Shown here piece by piece: positions 12,842 through 25,500 of a DNA stretch of 64,000 nt (position 1 is the first letter of the stretch; every line of letters begins with the position of its first letter). The DNA lies in contig OU744725.1 of assembly GCA_916613615.1 (NCBI GenBank), forward strand, positions 69,900,754-69,964,753. Direction: 5' to 3'. Both the position numbers and the translations under genes were made by a program. The DNA comes from Steromphala cineraria (Eukaryota; Mollusca; Gastropoda; Trochida; Trochidae). The notes below the pieces were generated by a model. It did no database searches. It was not told the origin of the DNA and saw nothing but the letters and a program-made list of their open reading frames with translations.

Positions 12842-14320
12842 TCACTTTGCTAGGAATACAATTCGATATTGATCTGAATAAAATGGTTGAAATGAATTAC
12901 AAAGAATAGCTATCCAAAATTGACAGACAAATGAATACATGGTCAGCTCGTACATTAACTCCGTACGGCAGAAACACTGTGCTTAAATCACTCCTACTAC
13001 CAAAACTCAATCATCTATTTTCATCTCTTCCAAATCCCCCAAAAAGCGTTATTGAAAAGTTACAAAAAAAATGCTTTAATTTCATATGGAGAAACAAACC
13101 AGATAAAGTCAAAAGAGATGTAATGATGTTAAACCCGGAACATGGGGGGATGAAATCTCCAAACATCAGGAAGATCATATCATCACAAAAATTAAAATGG
13201 ATTAAAAGAATAGGCGCTCACGACTTAAAATGGACATATATTTTTTTGTGATCAATTACTGATGAAAACTCCCTTTTTACTTTCGGATAGTGTATTCATT
13301 AAAAAAGAAATAATTCCCTCTATAACAAACTCGTTTTGGAAAGACACTCTTTTAGAATGGTCCGAATTTATAACCATTAGTAAAAAGAATATTGTAAATG
13401 GAGAAGATATACAATGCCAATCATTATGGAACAACGATAATATTTTGATTGATAAACAGCCGTTTCTGTACTATGATTGGTATAAAAAGGGTGTATTTTT
13501 TGTAAATGATTTGCTACATGTCGAAGGAAGACTGTTAACTTTTGAAGAATTTTCCAAAACTTTTTCAATCAAGACCAACTTTTTAACTTATGAATCCGTG
13601 AAAAGAGCCGTAATGACATATGTTCGATCATTGAATATAAAACAATTTGAAAAGAAACTATCAAATCCAATATACCCTTTTAATATGTCAAAGGTAGATA
13701 CCATCATTGGGAGTAAAAATTTATATGCCTCTCTTGTTAATTCGAAATGCGTTCGCCTTGCGAGTTTTTCTAAATGGGAGAAAATTCTACAAACGGATTT
13801 TGATGAAAAAGATTGGAAAATTTACAACATTGTTGCTCATAAATGTTCAAAAAGCACAGATCTAAAATGGTTGCAATACAGAATTATTCATAATATACTC
13901 CCAACAAGACATTTTCTTTATAGAATTGGATATATATCATCGCCGTATTGTCCATTTTGCCAAAGAGAAACAGAAACAATCAACCATACGTTATAAGAAT
14001 GTGAATCAATCTTTAGATTATGGAAAGAAATAGAATCGTGGTTAAACTCGGTTCAACTCAAATTAGAATTTACAAATAAAATCATCCTATTGGGAATGAA
14101 AGGAAAGAACAATAATCCTGTAAATGCAATCATTTTATTAGTCAAACAGTATATTTACAAATGCAGTATTAATGGTTTTACACCAAAGTTTGAATATCTT
14201 AAAAATGAAATTGTACGTTACTATAATTCAACAAGATATATAATTTTATCTACAGAAACAGAATTTTTTTTTAAATATTGGTCAACCTTGCATTTATTAT
14301 TTAGAAATTATCCTATTTAG
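12842..14320 (+). pseudogene. LINE ORF2 C-terminus (Tx1/L1 type), disrupted
   Basis: The reading starts FTLLGIQFDIDL, passes a TAG at about 12907, and continues with SARTLTPYGRNTVLKSLLLP and FNFIWRNK, the RT-thumb/connection motifs of L1/Tx1 ORF2 proteins. A frameshift in a T-run near 13245 moves the frame to 13262-13996. There a zinc-knuckle-like CPFCQRETETINHTL appears, followed by TAA at 13994-13996. The same frame resumes to 14320. At least two stops and one frameshift make it non-functional. Family assignment rests on the LTPYGR and CxxC-H motifs and is inferred. Confidence 0.8.
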
Positions 14321-14446
14321 TTAGTGAACTAGCCAATTGTGGATTACGTATTTGTATACATGTGATTTGTTATAAGCATTTCAACTCATGTATTTGCCTG
14401 TATTAAAAATATTGAAAATAAAAAAATAAATAAAAAAAATAAATAT
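12842..14446 (+). mobile_element. 5'-truncated Tx1/L1-like LINE fragment
   Basis: The C-terminal part of a LINE ORF2 followed by an A-rich tail (about 14408-14446). It interrupts unit 1 and replaces the sequence that in units 2 and 3 carries a candidate terminal exon (about 27640-28110). Only the region downstream of the RT core is present. There are no target duplications I can define, because flanking sequence appears to have been lost with the insertion. Confidence 0.8.
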
Positions 14447-14569
14447 CTAAAGTTGTTACAATTGTTAAAAATACTCTGTGCAATAACGTATTTACAAATC
14501 TCATTTAACTTGCATGACCAATTAAAAACTGTTTATCAGACAACACCATCTCTTCATTTAAAGGGGCAG

Positions 14570-15380
14570 TAGCACGTTTTTTGATAATTTTATATCTTAA
14601 AATTTTCACTGATAAACTTTGGACCATTCATTTTTAGTGACAAACACAGATGAGTAACGGACCAGATCAACATATTCAATGAGATCGTATTAACGAGTAA
14701 GATACAACATAAACTCATGTCCAAAAGAAACGATACCAAGTTTTCAAAGTCGTCCGAAACAAAATTCGATAACCTGACAGAGTCGAATTTAAGTGTGTCT
14801 AACAGGCATATATCTTGTAAAAAAGAATGCACATTTTCATTCTTCAGGAAAAGATACTTTTGATTTTGTGTCGTTTCAAATGTACATGGAGTGCATAAAT
14901 CGAAATTTCAAATTGTTTTATGAACAGAACTTTTGTCATTTCACTTTAAAATGTAATAAAATTGATAAAGTATTGAATTTATGTCAGAAATTTTTGTTGT
15001 TGATATAATAAACTTTATTTGACATAAATTCGTTGATGCGTCACTGCATTAGAAGTTTTAAAACAAGCAGAGTGTCCAATTTCTCTCTGCTATCTCGCCT
15101 GGTTAAGGAGATTCCAGATTGAGGATTTTTTCAAATGCATATTTCTCGCAAACATGAAAAGATAATGTTTCCAAATTTTGCATAGACGTAAATTGACTAC
15201 TGAAGAAATGATATTATTATGTTTTAATCTTATTAATCTGCAGTTGATTGAGTTTTTTTGGATTTGTATGGTATCGTTTCTTTTTGACATGAGTTTACAT
15301 TTTATGTAAAGCAAAATATAAAAGGGCTTGTAAATTTGCGAAAACCTGGATTCCCACAATGTGCACTTGCAACCGCTTTT
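14570..15380. mobile_element. Private insertion with internal inverted repeat (MITE/foldback-like)
   Basis: Present in unit 1 but absent from the matching points of units 2 (about 28240) and 3 (about 53470). It begins near aaaggggcagtagcacg. An inverted pair lies inside: actcatgtccaaaagaaacg (in 14709-14738) against cgtttctttttgacatgagt (in 15269-15298). The outer ends pair poorly, so this is an old or rearranged element. No coding content is recognised. Confidence 0.5.
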
Positions 15381-15664
15381 TTGACATGCACAGGTCGTAC
15401 CTCTGACATTTTTGCCATGGATGTAGGGGATTAAATTAATTTAATCATAGGCTCAATATGTAAAGGTCAAGGGAAGAAAACTTACCAAAGCTCAAAAACT
15501 CTTGAGATATTATCTGAAACGACCTTTACATATAGTAGTCCCAATGGTGTCATTAATATGCAGATTTGGACTTTTCAGCCAATGTTCACCAGTCGCAAAA
15601 TCAATCTCAGACGTTTTTAGTGAGTCCTTGTTCGACCAAAGAAATTGAATTATTTCATGAATTG

Positions 15665-17440
15665 AAACAATGTCTCCCCCCGAAGGGATGGGAGACATAT
15701 TGGTTTTGGTTGAGTTCCGGTCCACATTGGTGTCCACGTTGGCACCAGCGTTAGCTTTCCAATTTGTTTCCGGAGCATATCTCTGAAACTACTTGTTCAA
15801 TCTTAACTAAGTTTCGTATACATACTCGTCTTATCATGTAGATGTGCCTTTTGCGGGTTTCAAACTTTTTTCAATTTTATTATTTTAGTTCCCATAGCAA
15901 CACTTTGGACTTTGTCATTTTAGAGGGAAATGTTTGTTTCATAATTAAAAACCGAAACTTAAAGTTGTAGAGATGATGTTTTTTTACGTTACCTGTTTTT
16001 GAGCGTCACGTCTTTTCAAGCCCTTGTAAAACGGACCGGGGTGCATTCTAGATGCCTGTTTATAAATACGTAATGAAAAGTAGAGGGAAATGTGCATTTC
16101 AGATATTTATACAATAAAAAGTAATCAGTGCATTGAAAACATAGATTTCCAATAGAACACCAATCACAGTCATATTTCTAAAGCTAGCACAGTTCAATAC
16201 AATTATTTTGAGAACTGTGAAACTCGTTTTGACTAAACAGCATAACGTACCAGTCAACATCATGTGACTGGAATCACGTGACTATTTTTAACTTTCAAGC
16301 TGATTGACAGTTTGGGTCATCTCATTAGCGATCAGAAATTTTTTGGCAAAGGGTCGCCAAACGAACGTCAGGCTGCTGATCAATGCATGAAATTAAATTG
16401 ACAAAATTCTAATGAAAAAAGGCTTTAATTGATCCAAATATCCCCAAAAGTAGTTATCAAAATGCCCTTTTACCCATACAAATACCAAGAATAATGTGAA
16501 CGACTCATTTAATTTCCATACCATCGCATTGGCAGTTTCTAAGGTAAGTCAACAACTTGGATTTCTCGCATGCAATATTGATATCAAATAAAGCAATACT
16601 GATAAATGTATGATGTACAATAATTGCAATTTTATTCAAAGTTTATGTTTCTTCATTAAATATTATCAAAAGGGGAGTCAATTATATATTCCAATCAAAT
16701 AGTGTTGTGTTCTCTATCAAATGACATTCACATCTATAACCTGTTGTACAGAGGTCAGGTGCGCGTTGAAATTGACAGGATAATATTCCGGGTTTCCAGA
16801 GTTCTTTTTTTACATTAAGAAAGAAGATGCAATGCATTATTACTTTAGTAAAAAGTCAAATAAGTAAACGATCTCATAAAAGCTTGATGAATTTATTTTT
16901 CAAAATTCAGGATGCAGTTAGGGTTGTTTACGATTTATTCATTTGAAATACATATTGTAAATGCATTATGTTTTCTTTGTGATATCTCCATTTATTTGGA
17001 AAATATTAGATTTTGATACTTTTTATAAGTTCCTGCATGTAAAACTGGATAAAGGATTTTTTACTTTCGAAATTGCACCTGGAAAGCTTCGGATGTGACG
17101 ACGACGCACATAATCTAAGGGGCTTGAAAACAGGTGACGTCACAAAATGCGCGATCAAATTGACCTCTTAAAAAAACACGAGATTTTGACGGTAATGATA
17201 AAGGCTACATTAACTTTTAATTTGGTATTGAGATAGCCAAATTCATGTTACTAAAGGTATTAGAAGTATTTAGAATAAATGATATGTGGTTTAATGCAAC
17301 TGTCGCCGTTTGTCTTAGGGGCTCGAAAACACCGTACACAAGGTTAAAAGGAATTAACAAAAACCACATTTAGCTGAGCTGGTGAATGGGAGAAGACATA
17401 TGTTTTTACGAGTAAACACATTTTCTAGTTTTAAACTGTT
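15665..17440. mobile_element. Private 1.8-kb insertion, unclassified repeat
   Basis: Unit 1 sequence between two stretches that are adjacent in unit 2 (about 28795-28830). It starts near ccccccgaagggatgggaga, a type of sequence I associate with interspersed repeats in mollusc and other marine invertebrate genomes (from memory). No terminal inverted repeat, tail or ORF was recognised. Both boundaries are approximate. Confidence 0.45.
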
Positions 17441-18330
17441 CAAAAGGGAGCAAGAATGTCAACTCATGTATAATTTTCTTAATTCAGTTTTAATTGAGAT
17501 CATAAAATGAACTAGTTTGGTTATCTAGATCATAAAGTGCCTCATGAGGGGTTTTAATCTATATAGTAATTTATGCCAATTTACATGACTGTTAAAATTT
17601 GACCCAGGGTGCTATTCACTTAAAACAATAACTTCATTTATATTGGCAAATATCTTTCTACTGACATGACATAGGTCTGAAAACGGTTTAGCTGGATCAA
17701 GACAATATGATTGATCGACCAATACCAGCGACCATTCCCTTGATACTTTCTAACATTTGTAAATAACATTTAATGTGTCTGGAGATCTGATACCATCGTG
17801 GGTTTGTACTGAATCTTCCTCATTATGGGACAATGTATTGCCTTCACAATAGAGAATATGATGACAGGGTTACATTTACTTAAGCAATGTTATGTTTCTA
17901 CTACCTGGTTTTAGCACATTTTTCATTTTTTTCATAAAGAATAAGGTGGTGGTAGCGGATATCGTTTACCAGTTGTTTTTTATTTACTTTTATAAATCAA
18001 AACTTGCACTTTGTTAGAATGTTGTTTTGATAATTCAAAAAATTCTAAAACATTAATCAAATAAAGTGGGACTCTATTACTAGCTACAGTAAGGCAAAAT
18101 CCCATGTGTGACCAATTAACTATATTTCACAGTGTTAAGATAATAGCACAATTCTTTAAATTTGGACATTATTTCATTTTAGAAATTAGCATTCAAAAAG
18201 ATAAATTATGACAGCATAGTTAGCAGTTTTGAGGTTATGCTGACTGCTTGATACAAGTTGATAAAAGTAAAGGTAATAAATATCCGAGGCTTGCCGAGGA
18301 TGTTTTACTTTTATCAACGAGTGTTGATAT

Positions 18331-18680
18331 ATTTGATATCAGAAGACACGAGGGTGAGATTCTATTTATCATCCAAAATCATTTTTCATCACATAAACAT
18401 GAAAAATGTACATCTTTGACCACTGCATAGCCCAAAAACTGCTAAAATATTTGATATCAGAAGACACGAGGGTGAGATTCTATTTATCATCCAAAATCAT
18501 TTTTCATCACATAAACATGAAAAATGTACATCTTTGACCACTGCATAGCCTAAAAACTGCTAAATTTGATATCAGAAGACACGAGGGTGAGATTCTATTT
18601 ATCATCTAAAATCATTTTTCATCACATAAATATGAAAAATGTACATCTTTGACCACTGCATAGCCTAAAAACTGCTAAAC
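18331..18680. repeat. Three tandem copies, 115-118 bp
   Basis: Copies start atttgatatcagaagacacg at 18331, 18449 and 18564. They are nearly identical, differing by a few bases such as ccaaaa/taaaa near each 3' end. Confidence 0.95.
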
Positions 18681-18683
18681 CAG

Positions 18684-18800
18684 ACATGTCATAGCACTGT
18701 GACGTCATCGTGTTAATGATGTCATAGCATTGTGACGTCATTCTGTTATGGCGTCATAGCATTGTTACGTCATTACTGATGATGCAAGATGTTTGTGATG
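18684..18800. repeat. Short repeats with TGACGTCA palindromes
   Basis: Repeated gtcatagca(c/t)tg and tgacgtcat words with a spacing of about 30 bp. TGACGTCA is the consensus cAMP-response element. Whether any is bound is unknown, since it may simply be a property of the repeat. Confidence 0.7.
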
Positions 18801-19739
18801 TCATGTATGTTCTGATTACAGGGCATTGTTCAAAATCTACTGTCAAAGCGATATCTCCTGTGGCACACAGTTTTAGATGATAAAATGATATCAGCAATGA
18901 AGTAAAGTATTGTCAAATATATTTCAATAAGAACAAATAAAGTGAAGGAAATCACAGTTTGGATACCTTTTGTACAATTAATCAATGTGTTGATTTCTAT
19001 CTGTAATGTCTTGCACGATTTATTAAGTTTAGCCGACACACTCATTTTCATAGGGCAATTGGAAAATCGAATTGTCTGAAATGGGGCCTTCTGGGCTATA
19101 TAGATTTATCACACAGGTCAAGTCAACTATTTACTTGTTTCTCTGACACATGATCAATATAGGCGTCTTAAAAGATGCATTGCAGGAAAAGTCAATTCAA
19201 CTGTTACATGTACAAATGTGTGTATAAATATTGCTTGCGAAAATGATGAATGTGTGTTTACTTTTATAATAATCTTTAATACAAAAAATGTTTCATACTG
19301 GTTTCAATTTGTGTTGATTATTGGATGAACACTGGCGCCACACTAACTATAAGATGAGGTATTTGCTTTTATAAATATTTGGGTAGAAAGAAAATTTTAC
19401 TTTTCAGTGAATAATTTAACTGCTTTATATGCGAAAGAAAGTTCAACATTTACTAGTGACTCTCCTTACATTGATGATGATAATGATGGAGAAACTTTGA
19501 TACAGACTCCATGAGATATTCATGTTATTTGATTTGGCTTTAATACCTGCAAAGTGACAAATTATGAATATATTAGTAAAAAAACAACTAAAAATGAAAA
19601 CTATTGGAAATAAATACGTGTTTCGAAGCTTCAATGACAATAGACATGTACATGATACGAGCAGTCTGATGAAAATCCACTGTGATTCGAGGAAAGAGAG
19701 TGTCAAAATATTATTCATATTGGAGTTCGAACCACATGC

Positions 19740-19845
19740 AGCCAATCTTTCCTCGCATTCAGTCTGAAGTCACCCCAATTACTCGCATGTTCTGACTTAA
19801 GCTCATCTAGCCAATCAGACTGATAATATGCGAATATCTTAAAAT
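19740..19845 (-). pseudogene. Remnant of candidate minus-strand terminal exon (unit 1)
   Basis: The reverse strand reads DWLDELKSEHASN, matching GDWLDELTSEHASNEG in the copies at 30176 and 56616, but the flanking frame differs and no clear stop context is kept. This agrees with unit 1 being the most diverged copy. Confidence 0.3.
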
Positions 19846-20267
19846 CATAATAAGTGTTCATGATCTTGTTATAGCATAGCAAAATCATTTTCAAACTGCT
19901 TCAGGATATATTAAAGTATGATGTCTATTTGCTTATATTTGTTTCACTTTCTCTTCTAACGTCAATATCTAGGTAGTAAACAGGTTAATATTGCTGACAA
20001 GATGTACAACCTTACTCACTCAAAGGCACAAAACAGGAACATAAGCTCGAGTTCCAGTTGACAGACATAAGCCTCGCTGTTTGCTTTTACGTCCTATATT
20101 AGATTTGATTCCATCAAGTCTTATTAGGTCCTTGTTAAGTTGTTTCCTAAAATATTGTTGTCAATGTGTATTCAGATTAGCAAAATATTTGAATTTAAAC
20201 TCGAACATGATTGTTATATTTTAAATGTATGTAAAGGAAGCTCTGGGGCAAGTGTACATGTACATAA

Positions 20268-20294
20268 TACACTAAACCCAAAAGAAACTATCCA
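20268..20294. repeat. Left terminal inverted repeat of the Tc1 element
   Basis: Begins at the duplicated TA. It is the reverse complement of 21785-21811 apart from one missing C. Confidence 0.85.
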
Positions 20295-20530
20295 CTCATT
20301 CAAATTTTCATTGAAAAATAACAAGACACGGTTTTCTATCCTAACAACATTTTAGCTAATACTGATTCATTTGCACATCATCTTACTTCATTTGTTTTGC
20401 AATAACTCGTTTATCTTACAGCCAGGACACATTTTATTAACACTGGTGTGAAATGTTTATTTCCATTTTTTAGAAATCGAAGTTTCTGATCAAATGTTAA
20501 TGAATTTATGGAATATTGAGTCCATAGTCA

Positions 20531-21534
20531 TCAATACTTCGTATGTCTACCTTCACCTGTTATGCAGGCAAACACTCGAGGTCGCATTGATGTCGTGAGA
20601 CGTCTGACGGGACGTTCCCCCATTTATCCTGTAGGGCTTGTTCGAGCTGCCTCAGGTTGACTGGAGGGTTTGCTCTATTCCTGATTCGCCTCCCTAGGCA
20701 GTTCCACATGTGTTAAATTGGAGAGAGATCAGGAGAACGTGACGGCCAAGGCAAGACGTTGATGTTATTGTTGTCCAGGAATGTTGACACTGCTTTTGCT
20801 GAATGTGCAGGCGCGTTATCATGTTGAAACAAAGTTCCCGGGTGATTCTGAAGAAATGGCAACACAACAAGACAAATAACTTGATCAATGTATCTTTGTG
20901 TTGTCATGTTACCCATGGCGATCACCAATGGTGACTTGTTTTCTCCTCGGGTACCGCCCAAAACCATCACACTTCCCCCACCGTGTGCCTGGACCTCTGC
21001 AACACAATTTGGAGCGTTTCTTTCACCCTGGCGATAAACGCGGGCTCTGCCATCATGCTTATATAAACAAAACCTACTTTCATCGTACATACAACTGAAC
21101 ATAACATTTGGCCAATCAAGAAGCTGCCAACTTCGTTCACGTCTTGTCCAGATTAATCGGTTATGTCGATGTTGACGTGTCAACGTTGGGCCACAATAAG
21201 GTCGACGGGCCCGAATCCCTCCTGCTCTTAACCTCCTTCTGACGGTTGATTGACTAAGTACACTCCCGAGAGCCATAGACGCCGATTCTGCAACTGTCAG
21301 GAATCGATTTCGGAGATGGAGAGTTCTTAAGTATCGGTCTTCCTGACGTGACGTCACATGTGGTCTACCTGTACGCGATCTATCTAATGTTGTTACCGTG
21401 TCCCTATATCGTTTCATCAAATTTTCGATGGTTTTTCGATGACAGCCGAATGTTCTTGCAATAAGAACATTTGAAGCACCCATGTCCTTCATACCAAAGG
21501 CCCTCCGGCGCTTTTCTTGGGTCAATCTAGGCAT
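20531..21534 (-). pseudogene. Tc1-type DD34E transposase with a stop at the catalytic glutamate
   Basis: It begins MPRLTQEKRRRAFGMKDMGA, then a paired-like DNA-binding region (residues about 1-110) and the DDE core. First Asp is in MYDESRF and second in FQHDNAPAH. The third catalytic position, 35 residues after the second Asp, lies in SPDLSPI-x-HMWN and is TAA instead of GAA, so translation ends at 20713. Downstream the frame continues to CLGRRIRNRANPPVNL, then a further frameshift separates it from SMRPRVFACITGEGRHTKY, whose stop is at 20531-20533. Full family length is about 330-340 residues. The element cannot move itself but its ends could be used by a related transposase. Confidence 0.9.
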
Positions 21535-21784
21535 TATAAAATTGGTTTTATATGACCTGGCTCACATGTGAATTGATCAATTGCTAACTCACTTTCAATA
21601 ATGAATGTGCGAAACAATGATCAAAGAAAAACGTGTTTTCTCAGTTTTCAACAAAAGTCATGAAAATCACGTACCTAATCAATTTCCGAAATGAACAACT
21701 GAAATGTTACGTTTTGACGACCTGTTTCCATAAAACTTAACATTTAGCTAAAGTAAATAAAGAATATATTTGAATTCTAAAAAT

Positions 21785-21811
21785 GGATAGTTTCTTTTGG
21801 GATTTAGTGTA
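21785..21811. repeat. Right terminal inverted repeat of the Tc1 element
   Basis: ggatagtttcttttgggatt followed by tagtgta, ending in the duplicated TA. Inverted match to 20268-20294. Confidence 0.85.
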
Positions 21812-22445
21812 TTTTCAAATTAATGAAGGATTTATATGCATACAACTTTAGTCAATCTGATAGTGTTGTTCATGTGCAAATACGACTGCTACTTTTCCGG
21901 TCTGACTGCTACTTTTCCGGTCTCACGTCTCCGGTGTCTAATCACAGACACCTTCCTTAATTACCTATTTTATACATACATTTAATGTTGACCAAGAATT
22001 CACATATCCTCCTCTGTCTGTTCCTCTCTGTCCGTCTTTCTATGTGTGTCTGTCCTTCTATTTGTCGAAACCTTTCAGACATCGGATAATCATCCAGAAA
22101 TGTGTTTATAATTATCACAAAATTCATATCCAGTTACCATGAATATGATGTATATGAAAATGCCGCCCACAAGTATGTATTTATCAAAGATTTTGAGATC
22201 TGGTTTCTGTATTACAAGACACTAACTTGCCATTTATCTTTGATATTCAAAAATTGCATGTAATATTGCCTGCTACTAAAGAAACATGCTAATTATAAAA
22301 AAAAGTATGTTGAATATTTTTTTTACAATCTGTTACTGATCTTTTAAAATAACTATTTTCTAATAATATATTTCAAAGTATCCAGCTTAGTTTAACCTTT
22401 TCCTGCCAAAATTATAGATATATTCATTTAGATAAATGGTTTTCA

Positions 22446-22554
22446 ATGGAATTGTTTAATTATTTGTGCAAGTATGAGGGACGGTGGTTAATGAGTTCAC
22501 TCTTGTCTGAAGTAGGTCAGTGATGTGTTGGCTTTATGTCACTTAATTTAGAAG
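22446..22554 (+). pseudogene. Candidate exon, unit 1 copy, with premature stop
   Basis: Reads MELFNYLCKYEGRWLMSSLL and continues to NLEG before a GTAAGA donor-like site. It is homologous to the open copies at 44881 and 58752. A CAA-to-TGA type change after VGQ breaks the frame, so this copy looks inactive. Product unknown. Confidence 0.35.
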
Positions 22555-25500
22555 GTAAGATAATTTGATTTCTTTAATGAACATTTTCCTCCATCAAATT
22601 AATTGCTCTTTTATGTTGTGAACTCTGCGTGAGAACTCTTACTATACAAGCAGATTGATATTTAATAACAGAAACCAAGTGTTCAGACTTATGTTGACTG
22701 TGCTGCTTCGACTACTGCATAAACCTCCTTAAAGTGCCCTAGACCACTTAAGATATCCTTTCAAAGACTAGTTGTACTCACCGCTCTCAAACTGGTCGAA
22801 GACATTGTTCTGATGAAGTTCGAGGCATGACTATAGTTAACAAATGACAAATGCTAGTTAGCACTCAAACTTCCATAACACCTGATTAAAACTGTAATTA
22901 TTGTTGCGAATAATTATGCAACAGAAAAATCCTTCAAAGTAGTGTTGTTTGATTAAATTAAAAAGGCTGACTCAATTGTACCCAGGAAACACATTTTCAA
23001 TAACAAAGGATTAAAGCTCGAAAATGCTTAGAAAAAACGTTAATCACAAACAAATTGCAAACGAATGTCTCAGTTATAACAAATAACAAATATTAGTTTT
23101 TTCATTCTTTTGTTGGGCAGTATATCTTCAAAAGTCCTTAATGATTCTCACATCAAACCAATCGTTGATGCTTTGCTCCCAGCAATTGTTCACAAAGATG
23201 TTGTTATGATCCAGAAATCAACATTATATTCATTGTCACAGTCCAAAACATATTTCAGTCAAAGTGGTACAGGGAATAAAGACTGTAAAGATAACACTAT
23301 TTTTACAACATCTAGCGAATTGTTGAATTTATGTATCAGTTAAATTGTTAGGACAGGGGAATTATTAATCAGAAAGTCCTATATTTCATTTGTGTTTGAA
23401 GTTTTTCCCAGGACTGCATCGTAAAGTTTATATTTGCTATTTCAAATGGCAGCCATTACAATTTTGAAAATAGGTATTGACCTTCTTTGGTGAAAATTTA
23501 CAACAGAAATGTAAACTCTTTTGTGTTAACTATGAGCAATCCTTTCGAGTTGTGTATGGATAGCACATCTTTATTTCCAAAGAAGATATGGCAAGGTCTG
23601 GGGCATAACAGAAGTTCTTGCCGTTTCGTCTCACATGCTGTCGTCCATGTACACTCACTAATATCCAACCCATTGTGGCTATCTGATAACCGAATTATGG
23701 GTTAGTTATCAAGGATAACGACCTAGATACCATCATTGATAACTACCAAACGTGATGTATTCTGTCGTATATGGTTACCAATATCCTTGAGAGTAATCTG
23801 TTTGACTAGATCGTATTTCAGTACATTTTATTTTATTTACATGAATTAAAAAACAACTCTATTCTTCTGAAAAGTCATATCGTGTCCTAAACATCATACA
23901 ATGTTACATCAAATATTTCACACAAAAACACTTTTATTGTTTGAGTACACTTTGTTTAGTGTCACTAGGTGAATACATTTGATTTAGTGTCTGTTTCTTG
24001 GATATAGGCCATACGAAAGTGCTCTAGAAACCGAGAAGAGCAGTTTCAGTCAACAGTGTGTTCCAATTAAGACATGATGAGACTGATTCAATACATAAGT
24101 GTGGATTACTTATCAAAATCAATTGGTTTTGAACATAAAATGACACTCTAAATTTTTCCAGATACATTTCATTGATGGATTAACTTGCAACAATGACAAG
24201 TGGTAAGGGCATACATTAGACAAGACCTCCAATAATGTTTGCACGCAACATAAAATCAGATTGGAGACAAGCAGAGCAAATGGTGATTAAGTTTTCCTAC
24301 CATTGATTGAACTACATTGTCTTGCATAGATTGCCAGTTTCTCAATGAAAGAGATCTAAAGTTAATAGCATCTTGTGTTAGGGGTTTTCAGGTCTTATCC
24401 ATAAGCAGTTTTAATGGTGTAGTCAAATCAAGATTTGTAATTGCAGTACAGATTTTCCTAATGAAATGGCGATAAAGAAAAGAGAATTGGCACATTTAGC
24501 CACAGGTAAGCGAGGGTTTGAGACAATATATATTGCTTATTTCCACTTCCAAATAGATTAAACTGATATAATTGCTCCATGTAATCTTGACATTCATCTG
24601 TCCCCTTAGGACAGGTACTCAAATCTTAGAAATTGTAAACGTTCTTAAGTTGACAAACAAATTTCAAAATAACTTCCAATATTAAGCTTCATTGCATTTC
24701 AAGAGATTTAGATTACCATTATGGCTTTATTTATGGATTAACCTCTTTGATGTTTGATAATTACATTTCATGAAAACACGGTTGCACAACAAAGATCTCC
24801 GGCGTCAGGTAATCCTGATTTTTTATGTATGTTTGGTTTCATCAGAATTTGACATCACCAGATCAAAGAAAGTCCCCATTTTGTTATATGCATGGTCGGA
24901 ATAAACTGAAACTCAACTTTCACTTGATGACAGTATTAAACCTTTTAGTAACTTTTTAATAAATTTAATTTCATTGATTTATAAAGACAATATTTTATAT
25001 TAAATCCCATAAAGCAGAAACATTTATTTATTTGCAAAATTACAATGTCAGATCAACTGTTGTTTTATTCCCTTTTAAGTATACAGAAAACATCTCTCCG
25101 TAAGCACGATAATAGTTCATGAATCTAATTTATTTCTGTTTGATTAACAAAACATTACTATATATCATGAAGTGGTAATGAATATATGAAACAGACGTCC
25201 TTCTCTTCACGATGGGAAATTTGATTTTGAATAAAAGTGCTATACTTCTAGGGCTGTATGAAATTGCAAGTTTGTATAAGTCAGAAAAAGTTTCAAAGAA
25301 GATTGGAAAGAAAGGAAAGGCAATCAAAGCAATCAGAAGAGTTAGACAGAATGCTGTCAACTCAAATAAAGTCTCAATCTATGATTAATTCAGTTAATCG
25401 AATATAAAGTTAAAAAAGTGAGATAAACTTATGCATTCATTTAAGTGTGTTTCTCGTGCTTACGTCACAGTTGAACACCACATTTTCAGATTTAGAGTTG

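Larger units (their letters stand above)
18256..18875. mobile_element. Private insertion made of tandem repeats
   Basis: Absent from units 2 (about 29640) and 3 (about 54905). It contains three tandem copies of a 115-118-bp unit, followed by short repeats rich in TGACGTCA. Nothing coding is recognised. Boundaries come from comparison with units 2 and 3. Confidence 0.55.
20268..21811 (-). mobile_element. Full-length Tc1-type transposon with TA target site
   Basis: Flanked by TA (20268-20269 and 21810-21811). The left end, cactaaacccaaaagaaact, pairs with the right end read in reverse, cactaaatcccaaaagaaac, with one indel over about 27 bp. Units 2 and 3 carry the empty site gcataatatattcaaatc (about 44066 and 57287). 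Between the ends lies one reverse-strand transposase gene with inactivating changes. Length is 1,544 bp including the duplicated TA. Confidence 0.92.
9139..24335. repeat. Tandem segmental duplication, unit 1
   Basis: Homologous to units 2 and 3 through many landmarks. The agtttctcaa start at 9139 matches 24336 and 46781. A block at 12290 (attccttggtttgatacgac) matches 27120 and 52320. The tgttcatgatcttgttatag block at 19855 matches 43672 and 56839. It is the most diverged copy. It has at least six private insertions: Tc1 remnant, Tx1-like LINE, three unclassified blocks and a full Tc1 element. Without them it is about 8-9 kb. Confidence 0.85.
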
